From: Candidatus Woesearchaeota archaeon
Lineage (GTDB): Archaea; Nanobdellota; Nanobdellia; Woesearchaeales; JAGVYJ01
NCBI GenBank assembly: GCA_018303315.1
Contig: JAGVYJ010000014.1
Coordinates: forward strand, 1-18,424
Length of the DNA: 18,424 bases
Direction of reading: 5' to 3'
Shown: piece by piece, positions 13,639 to 18,424 of the stretch
Layout of the letters: every line of letters starts with the position of its first letter
Numbering within the stretch: position 1 is the first letter of the stretch
The notes under the pieces: generated by a model
The model's input: the letters and a program-made list of their open reading frames with translations, nothing else
Told to the model about the DNA's origin: nothing
Database searches by the model: none
Position numbers and translations under genes: made by a program

Positions 13639-13971
13639 TCAGGCAGACAGAGCTATCTTACCAGCCTCATGATACTCCATCACAGATTTGAGACATTCCC
13701 TGAACGCCTTCCTCAATATTTTAACCCTGCCGTCTGTTTCATTCAGGACATATAGTTGTGTTCCGCCAACAATTCTGCTTTTCCTGACCAATTCTTCTTT
13801 TTCGAGTTCTCCAATGATTTGATACGCTTTTGGCCTGGAAATTCCTATTTCCCTAGCCAAATCCCCTACAGCGAAATCAAGCCTGTTCAGCTCCAGCACG
13901 TATTCTAGCGCTCTGTTTCTGAGGCTTTTTCCATAAAGCTCGCAAAAAGCGCCATATTTTATTTTTTTCAT
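13639..13971 (-). CDS. Winged helix-turn-helix transcriptional regulator (110 aa)
   Basis: The ATG follows GAGGTG by 9 bases and the preceding gene's stop by 3. Residues 34-63 form the helix-turn-helix: FAVGDLAREIGISRPKAYQI with the recognition helix, then the wing (LVRKSRIVGGTQLYVLNE). Flanking helices (LRNRALEYVLELN, KILRKAFRECLKSVMEYH) could dimerise. It is likely a local DNA-binding regulator acting with the 86-aa partner. The upstream 15-bp inverted repeat is a plausible operator, and the adjacent pilin promoter a possible second target. AT-rich coding suggests a different origin from its neighbours. Confidence 0.8.
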   Translation of the reverse strand: MKKIKYGAFCELYGKSLRNRALEYVLELNRLDFAVGDLAREIGISRPKAYQIIGELEKEELVRKSRIVGGTQLYVLNETDGRVKILRKAFRECLKSVMEYHEAGKIALSA

Positions 13972-13974
13972 AAG

Positions 13975-14235
13975 TCAAAGCACCTCATAAATTTCCCGGA
14001 TTTTCCTCGGATTTAAGGCGATGTGCCATTCTGTTCCTTTTCCGGTTCTTTTTTTTGTCCGGGTCAGGCAATTTTCACTTAAAAGCTTCTTATATTCTTT
14101 TTCAAAGGCCCTTCTCTCCTCTTTGCTCAGCCACTTTGTTCTTGAACTTATCAGTTTCTTCTCTGGAAAATGTCTTCTTCCAATGTATCTTTTGTTCACT
14201 AAGAACTGCAATATGGCTTCTGTCGCTGCTTCCAT
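13975..14235 (-). CDS. Small basic protein paired with the HTH regulator (86 aa)
   Basis: This is the first gene of a two-gene unit. The sequence starts with a helix (AATEAILQFLVNKRYIGRRH) followed by FPEKKLIS, a charged helix (LSKEERRAFEKEYKKLLSEN) and a beta wing KGTEWHIALNPRKIREI. The pattern H-x-P-E...H-I-x-L-N-P-R-K recalls a widespread family of short archaeal proteins of winged-helix shape without known function. The ATG has no clear ribosome site; GGTG lies about 35 bases upstream. It may bind DNA or modulate the downstream regulator, or the pair could be toxin-antitoxin-like. Confidence 0.75.
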   Translation of the reverse strand: MEAATEAILQFLVNKRYIGRRHFPEKKLISSRTKWLSKEERRAFEKEYKKLLSENCLTRTKKRTGKGTEWHIALNPRKIREIYEVL

Positions 14236-14274
14236 TTACACGCATCCATTGTGTCTTACCCAATTGCAACACCT

Positions 14275-14315
14275 TAGTTAATTATTATTAACATATAATA
14301 AATAATAATTAACTA
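14275..14315 (-). promoter_or_regulatory. Perfect 15-bp inverted repeat with TATA-like spacer
   Basis: TAGTTAATTATTATT (14275-14289) pairs with AATAATAATTAACTA (14301-14315) over 11 bases. The spacer and right arm contain a minus-strand TATTATATG, so the promoter of the 86/110-aa pair would lie inside the repeat. Its right arm overlaps the end of the 75-aa gene and could also end that transcript. Confidence 0.6.
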
Positions 14316-14536
14316 TTTAATTTTATCGCCCTGACTTCACCTACTTCCTCCACCACCACAAACTCCAGGTCAGAAAAAGCCTCATAAAGCAGTTCTTTAT
14401 CTTCAGCCTTAACCAAATAGTCTCCTGTCAGGTATTGCCTCTCAATGCTTGCCCCTGCCAGTTCAACCCTTTCCGCCACCAGCTTATCCAGAGCGTGCTT
14501 ATCTTCAATTCCCACAACAATGAAGTATAGGCTCAT
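14309..14536 (-). CDS. 75-aa protein resembling a stand-alone I9-type subtilisin inhibitor
   Basis: The ATG overlaps the subtilase stop (ATGA), so it is co-translated with the protease. Predicted order is beta (YFIVVG), helix (DKHALDKLVAERVE), beta (ASIERQY), beta (DYLVKAED), helix (KELLYEAFSD), beta (FVVVEEVGEVRAIKL): the ferredoxin-like fold of subtilisin propeptides. The spacing of xFIV..., GAxIERQY and VVEEVGEVRA resembles, from memory, Pleurotus proteinase A inhibitor, also about 76 aa. It may inhibit or chaperone the neighbouring protease. No signal peptide is present. Resemblance is by eye only. Confidence 0.7.
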   Translation of the reverse strand: MSLYFIVVGIEDKHALDKLVAERVELAGASIERQYLTGDYLVKAEDKELLYEAFSDLEFVVVEEVGEVRAIKLNS

Positions 14537-15705
14537 GCAGCAGCCCCCAGCAGCTGCACAAGCTTGGAATTCCTGTAGGCAGCTTTGGCCAGCTCATCAG
14601 CCCTGACAAGCCCTGCCCCGAAAACATCCCTCGGGTCATATGGCAGCTCTGTGGAAAGCGCCTGGGCAGTTTGCTCAAGCAGTTCAGCAGCATTGCTGCC
14701 TGCTCTTGCGGCAACAAGTGCAAGGCTTCCGGTAACATGCGGGGCTGCCATGGAAGTGCCGCTCAATGCTGCATACTCATTGCCTGGATAACAGCTCTTT
14801 ATTCCAACTCCCGGAGCGCTTATATCGGTTGTCCTGTAAATGTTTGAGAACCTTGCGTGCCTGTTCTCCTGGTCCACAGCAGCCACGCTGATGACCTTGT
14901 CAAATGAGGCAGGATAGCTTGGCCCAAAGCCTTCGTTGCCTGCGGCAGCTATTAATAACAGCCCGGCGTCTGCTGCATGCTTGCATAATCTTTCAAAGGC
15001 CTTTGTTGCGAATCTTGAGCCCAGGCTCATGTTCACAGCATCAAGCCTGTATTCCAGCGCCCATTCTATCGCTGCCATTACATCTGCCTCGCTCCCGCTG
15101 CCATTCTCATCCAGCACCCTTAACGCATAAACCTGGGCTTCAGGAGCAACCCCCACGCTACTTCCTGCCACTGTCCCGGCTACATGGGTGCCATGCCCGT
15201 TGAGGTCCCTTGGCTCCTGGCTATTGTTGAGGAAGTCAAATCCCTTCAGCTTTCCGAAGGCATGGCCAATCTCTTCATGGCTGTAATCACAGCCCGAATC
15301 TATAATGCCGACTCTCGCCCCCGCCCCTCTGCTGTATTCATGCGCCTGCCGGACGCCGATATCTTCCAGGTTCCATAGGTTGCTGGAATGGGTTTCCGCA
15401 TTTCCAAGAATTGCCGAGAAATCATGCGCAAGCTCGATGCCTGCAACACCAGGAAACTCATTTTGGCTTCTCTGGCCTTCAATTAAGTTGACAAGCTCAA
15501 TTGCTGCTTTTTTGTCGCAGCGGATGCTGATGTGCGGGATTCTTGAATAAACATGCCTGAGCTCGAATCTTGGCCGGAGTTTTTCAGCAAGGCTTTGCTT
15601 GTTCTCAGCCTCAACAATAAGCTCAAGCGGGTCTCTTTCATGCTGCTCTATGCTTTCCAACAGCAGGCTGTGAAGTTTTTCCTGTCTTCTGAAAGGCCAG
15701 ACCAT
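14533..15705 (-). CDS. Intracellular subtilisin-like serine protease (S8)
   Basis: This 390-aa protease has a complete active site: D136 in VGIIDSGCDYSH, H171 in NGHGTHVAGT, oxyanion N257 in AAAGNEG, and S318 in LSGTSMAAPHVTG. Residues 25-95 (LELIVEAENKQSLAEKLRP ... PGVAGIELAHD) look like an N-terminal I9-like prodomain. There is no signal peptide or membrane segment, so it should act in the cytoplasm, perhaps after autoprocessing. The start lacks a ribosome site; a weak TATA-like CATAATAC about 27 bases upstream suggests a leaderless mRNA. The 75-aa gene follows with a 4-base overlap. Confidence 0.93.
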   Translation of the reverse strand: MVWPFRRQEKLHSLLLESIEQHERDPLELIVEAENKQSLAEKLRPRFELRHVYSRIPHISIRCDKKAAIELVNLIEGQRSQNEFPGVAGIELAHDFSAILGNAETHSSNLWNLEDIGVRQAHEYSRGAGARVGIIDSGCDYSHEEIGHAFGKLKGFDFLNNSQEPRDLNGHGTHVAGTVAGSSVGVAPEAQVYALRVLDENGSGSEADVMAAIEWALEYRLDAVNMSLGSRFATKAFERLCKHAADAGLLLIAAAGNEGFGPSYPASFDKVISVAAVDQENRHARFSNIYRTTDISAPGVGIKSCYPGNEYAALSGTSMAAPHVTGSLALVAARAGSNAAELLEQTAQALSTELPYDPRDVFGAGLVRADELAKAAYRNSKLVQLLGAAA

Positions 15706-15828
15706 TCAGGAAAGTATTTCTCAAAGAGTATTATGCCCTCGCCTGCAATTTCCGGAGAATTTTTTCAGAAACCGGAGAATCAAGCATTTCTTTCGAAAAT
15801 TGGATACTCATCTTCCGAGAAAAAGTTC

Positions 15829-15928
15829 GTGCCATTGCACGAAGTGTAATGGCACTTGACTAGGGGTTGTGACCGAAGGTCACTGTTTTGATCAACCTTT
15901 TACAAAAAGGTTGTTGGCAGTCTGCCAA
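15829..15928 (-). repeat. Four tandem triloop hairpins behind tRNA-Val
   Basis: Four inverted repeats follow one another, each with a 3-base loop. 15829-15855: 12-bp stem with one G-T pair, arm GTGCCATTGCAC, loop GAA. 15869-15883: 6-bp stem GTGACC, loop GAA. 15893-15913: 9-bp stem CAACCTTTT, loop ACA. 15914-15928: 6-bp stem TTGGCA, loop GTC. The last two touch. The array begins 4 bases after the tRNA 3' end on the minus strand and fills most of the 227-base gene-free gap 15706-15932. It could be a structured RNA, a processing or termination zone, or a dispersed repeat. Confidence 0.65.
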
Positions 15929-15932
15929 AATA

Positions 15933-16005
15933 TGGGCCCGACCAGATTTGAACTGGTGACCTCTGCCGTGTGAGGGCAGCATCATAACCACTAGACTACG
16001 GGCCC
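15933..16005 (-). tRNA. tRNA-Val (anticodon CAC)
   Basis: This is a 73-base cloverleaf on the minus strand. The acceptor stem GGGCCCG/CGGGCCC is perfect. The anticodon stem CTGCC/GGCAG closes loop CTCACAC, giving anticodon CAC, which reads GUG. The T arm is ACCAG-TTCAAAT-CTGGT and the discriminator is A. There is no intron and no encoded CCA. The D arm (AGTCTAGTGGTTATGATG) is of the short archaeal/eukaryal type. Confidence 0.95.
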
Positions 16006-16030
16006 GTGGCACACTGTATGCCGGTTCCTG

Positions 16031-16038
16031 TTTTAAAG
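16031..16038 (-). promoter_or_regulatory. TATA box of tRNA-Val
   Basis: CTTTAAAA on the minus strand is centred about 30 bases before the mature tRNA 5' end, as expected for an archaeal tRNA promoter with a short 5' leader. Confidence 0.5.
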
Positions 16039-16094
16039 CTTGCTGAAGGCTTCCAAATAATTAGTGTCTCTTTTTAGTAGTAACTCCGGAAATA

Positions 16095-16102
16095 TTTATA
16101 TA
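16095..16102 (+). promoter_or_regulatory. TATA box of the glutamate 5-kinase-like gene
   Basis: TTTATATA is centred 26 bases before the ATG at 16125, with no ribosome site between, which predicts a leaderless mRNA. It is divergent from the tRNA promoter; 16006-16124 otherwise holds nothing I recognise. Confidence 0.55.
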
Positions 16103-16124
16103 CTGTGCTGAATTATCCGGGCGC

Positions 16125-17207
16125 ATGGCAGACCTGCAGCATGAAACGTTTACTGAACGGGGATATTTCCCGGAAATTCCTTCTACAGCTGTTCTCGGAT
16201 ATGATGGCAGCTGGATACAGATAGACAGGGGGCAATGGCTGCAGCACAAGCTATCCGGGCCCAGTCCTGATTTCATGGTTGTCAAGGTAAGCACCAATGT
16301 GCTGGCCCACAGCCAGAAGCGTCACCAGCTTTATGTTTTCAGGGCACTCTCAGCTGACATTTCAGACATCATAAGCAGAAGGAACATTCCGGTAGCAATT
16401 GTGACAAGCGGTGCCATTGGCCTTGGCCACAAGGCAAGGGAAAACTACCGTTACAGAAACCAGAGCATATACCCGGATTCGGACGATACGAACCAGCAGC
16501 GCAGCATAGACTCAATAATAGGCCAGCCTCTACTGACTGCTCACTGGGAAAGCGCCCTGCACGAATTCGGGCTGGCTGCAGAGGAAAGGCTGCTCGTGCA
16601 TGCTGACCTCATGGACAAAAGGAAGCGAAAAGGAACACTCGACTCATTGTGCAAGTCAATCGACGCAGGAAAGATATTGCTGGTCAATGAGGATGATGCA
16701 AGGAGCTATGAGGAACTTGAGATTGATCCGGAAACCCAGAGCTTTGGGGATAACGACCGTCTTAGCGCACTTCTTGCTATAGGAATTTCGCAGCATCACG
16801 GCTTCAGGCATCCGCTGCTGGTTAATCTGACTTCAGTAAACGGGCTTTACACCCCTCAGGGCTTTTACGAGGGAAATCCGAATCAGCTTATCCGTCTTGT
16901 GAGGGATACAACAGGGCTCGAAGATGATTTCAGGGCCCAGCTTGCAGAGCTTCAGGCCAGGCCCGACTATAAGCCTCCCAGGACAGGCCGGGGCATTGGC
17001 GGGGAAATGTCAAAGCTGAGCGCAAGCATACAGGCAGCAAACAGCGGCATAGATGTGGTTGTGTGCAACGGCGAGGTTGCCCTTCACGACCGCCCTGTGG
17101 TAGAGGGGGAAGAGCAGTTCGATTTCAGGCGATTCAGGCCTCTGCAGGCAGTCATTTACAAGCTTCTTGTAGGCACGCGTTTTGAGGCAAGATTATTAAA
17201 AGACTGA
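16125..17207 (+). CDS. Amino acid kinase, glutamate 5-kinase-like
   Basis: This 360-aa protein has the core of the amino acid kinase fold as in ProB. It shows VVKVSTNVL (52-60, nucleotide-binding lysine), VAIVTSGAIGLG (90-101), IIGQPLLTAHW (131-141), VNEDDARSYEEL (188-199), FGDNDRLSALLA (207-218), LVNLTSVNGLYT (232-243) and GRGIGGEMSKLSASIQAANSGIDV (starting 288). ProB phosphorylates glutamate in proline synthesis. Differences are an extra N-terminal segment of about 48 residues, ST where GS is usual after VVKV, an insertion near 104-128, and no clear PUA domain at the end. No proA is nearby, so the substrate may differ. Confidence 0.75.
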   Translation: MADLQHETFTERGYFPEIPSTAVLGYDGSWIQIDRGQWLQHKLSGPSPDFMVVKVSTNVLAHSQKRHQLYVFRALSADISDIISRRNIPVAIVTSGAIGLGHKARENYRYRNQSIYPDSDDTNQQRSIDSIIGQPLLTAHWESALHEFGLAAEERLLVHADLMDKRKRKGTLDSLCKSIDAGKILLVNEDDARSYEELEIDPETQSFGDNDRLSALLAIGISQHHGFRHPLLVNLTSVNGLYTPQGFYEGNPNQLIRLVRDTTGLEDDFRAQLAELQARPDYKPPRTGRGIGGEMSKLSASIQAANSGIDVVVCNGEVALHDRPVVEGEEQFDFRRFRPLQAVIYKLLVGTRFEARLLKD

Positions 17208-17846
17208 ATGTTAACGCCTTCTAATTTGGCGCGAAGAATACTCCTTGTCATAATCCTGGTTTCTGTTGTATTAAGCATTTATTTTTACCCACAGTTCCCG
17301 GCCCAGATTGCTTCCCACTGGAATGCCAGGGGGGATGTGAACGGCTACATGCCAAAGTTCCCCGGCCTGTTCCTTATGCCTATGCTGCTCTCTGTATTAT
17401 TCGTGCTGTTCAGCATAATACCTGTAATTGACCCGTTAAAGGCGAATATCAGGAAATTCAGGGAGTATTTCGAGAAATTCATAGTTCTCCTTTTTGCCTT
17501 CCTGCTCTACATCCAGCTGCTCACCATAATCTGGAATCTCGGGGTCAGGTTTGACATGACGTTGTTTATTTTGCCGGCTTTGGCCCTGCTGTTTTTTTAC
17601 ATTGGCATACTGATGGAAAAGGCCAGGAGGAACTGGTTCATAGGGATAAGGACGCCCTGGACCATGAGCAGCGACAAAGTCTGGGCAAACACCCACAGGC
17701 TTGGCTCAAAGTTATACAAGCTTGTAGCCCTGATAACAATTGCAGGCCTTTTCTTCAGGCAGTATGCATTAATTATATTCATCGTTTCTGCGGTTTCTGT
17801 CACAGTAATAACTATTGTTTATTCGTACATAGAATACAGGAGATAG
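17208..17846 (+). CDS. SdpI/DUF1648-family membrane protein
   Basis: This 212-aa protein has six or so membrane helices. After helix 1 (LLVIILVSVVLSIYFYP) comes the DUF1648 hallmark QFPAQIASHWNARGDVNGYM. The SdpI signature NWFIGIRTPWTMSSDKVWANTHRLG is at about residues 143-167, followed by two more helices. In Bacillus, SdpI gives immunity to a killing factor and acts as a signalling receptor; archaeal copies have no proven role. The ATG abuts the stop of the kinase gene (TGAATG), so the two are probably co-transcribed. It converges on gyrA with a 1-base gap. Confidence 0.88.
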   Translation: MLTPSNLARRILLVIILVSVVLSIYFYPQFPAQIASHWNARGDVNGYMPKFPGLFLMPMLLSVLFVLFSIIPVIDPLKANIRKFREYFEKFIVLLFAFLLYIQLLTIIWNLGVRFDMTLFILPALALLFFYIGILMEKARRNWFIGIRTPWTMSSDKVWANTHRLGSKLYKLVALITIAGLFFRQYALIIFIVSAVSVTVITIVYSYIEYRR

Positions 17847-17847
17847 C

Positions 17848-18424
17848 CTATTCTTTCCCTGCTTTCTCTATCTCTTTCTCATGCTGCTTCTGCTGCAGAA
17901 TCCTGGCAGCATCCACAACCTTGTCCCCTTCCCTGAGGCGCATCAGCCTTACCCCTTTTGTAGCCCTGCCGATAACGGATATGTCCGTTGCCTTAACCCT
18001 GATGACTATCCCGTGCTGGCTGATGAACATTATCTCGGTATCGTCGTCCACCACCTTGATTGCCACAACTTTCCCGTTCCGGTCGAGGTCCTTGATGTTT
18101 GTCACTCCCTTGCCGCCCCTGTTTGTGAACCTGTACTCGTTGACAGGGCTTCTCTTCCCGAACCCGTTGCCGCACACAGTCAGAAGGCTCTTGCTCTCGT
18201 CTGCAACAACCATACCAATCACTTCATCCCCTGGCTGCAGCGTGATGCCCCTTACTCCCTTTGCCGCCCTTCCCATTGGCCTGACGTCCTTCTCATGGAA
18301 CCTCACCGCCTTTCCAAGGGCAGTTGCGATTATCACATTCTTGTTCCCGTCTGTCCTGAGCACATCGACAAGGTCATCTCCAGGCTCCAGCCCTATCCCG
18401 ATTATGCCGCCGCGCCGCTGCCTA
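17848..18424 (-). CDS. gyrA: DNA gyrase subunit A, C-terminal beta-pinwheel (5' end outside window)
   Basis: About 191 residues of the C-terminal domain are visible and the frame continues past the window edge; the GTG at 18363 is internal. Repeated blades each carry the basic turn expected of GyrA: RQRRGGIIGIGLEPGD, GKAVRFHEKDVRPMGRAAKG, GFGKRSPVNEYRFTNRGGKG, GIVIRVKATDISVIGRATKG. The pinwheel wraps DNA so that gyrase can add negative supercoils. Archaeal gyrase is regarded as acquired from bacteria. The tail after the last blade is short and charged (QQKQHEKEIEKAGKE). Confidence 0.95.
   Translation of the reverse strand, partial: RQRRGGIIGIGLEPGDDLVDVLRTDGNKNVIIATALGKAVRFHEKDVRPMGRAAKGVRGITLQPGDEVIGMVVADESKSLLTVCGNGFGKRSPVNEYRFTNRGGKGVTNIKDLDRNGKVVAIKVVDDDTEIMFISQHGIVIRVKATDISVIGRATKGVRLMRLREGDKVVDAARILQQKQHEKEIEKAGKE

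Noticed and set aside
15553..15849. 98-aa plus-strand frame leading into the hairpin array
   Set aside because: Half of it is antisense to the protease start, and no promoter or ribosome site is seen. The part beyond 15706 could be a relic but cannot be supported.
1..18424. CRISPR array, insertion sequence or prophage
   Set aside because: No regularly spaced repeats, transposase, integrase or terminal inverted repeats were found on reading both strands.

Overview
The window looks like part of a DPANN-type archaeal genome, most like a Woesearchaeota or Pacearchaeota member. Archaeal signs are the short uS2, RadA, an archaeal RPA with a zinc motif, a class III (KG|QxxxEF) pilin, TATA-like boxes about 25 bases before several start codons, and GGTGA/GGAGG ribosome sites. 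A bacterial-type GyrA tail also fits, because many euryarchaeal and DPANN lineages carry gyrase. The lineage is inferred from gene content and was not computed.

Left third (1-5525): the C-terminal part of a YfhO-like membrane protein faces ribosomal protein uS2. Next come an AbrB-PIN toxin-antitoxin pair under a 25-bp palindromic operator, then an unknown 81-aa protein with radA (recombinase), then thpR (RNA 2',3'-cyclic phosphodiesterase). A 39-aa, extremely acidic microprotein ends exactly where a convergent RPA gene ends. DNA recombination and single-strand-binding genes therefore cluster here.

Middle (5565-13508, minus strand): this is the most unusual part. A stand-alone class III pilin is followed by a compact 14-reading-frame operon with mostly 4-nt ATGA overlaps. 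Nearly every product is a small protein with one N-terminal membrane segment, usually preceded by Lys/Arg-Gly as in prepilin leaders, followed by an exported domain. These domains are Cys-rich, FnIII-like, beta-rich or alpha-helical. Two products, of 493 and 305 aa, are paralogues sharing a YxCWxxFGxG...CxVC signature. The last gene encodes an M23 (LytM) metallopeptidase with a complete active site. Two tiny membrane proteins (34 and 49 aa) fill apparent gaps, and one pilin-like gene appears split by a +1 frameshift. I infer a cell-surface or pilus-like apparatus with a cell-wall-cutting enzyme. Its assembly ATPase, membrane platform and prepilin peptidase are not in the window.

Right third (13639-18424): a pair of small DNA-binding-type proteins lies behind a 15-bp inverted repeat. 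Then come an intracellular subtilisin overlapping a 75-aa protein that resembles an I9-type inhibitor, four tandem triloop hairpins directly behind tRNA-Val(CAC), a glutamate-5-kinase-like enzyme, an SdpI-family membrane protein, and the truncated end of gyrA.
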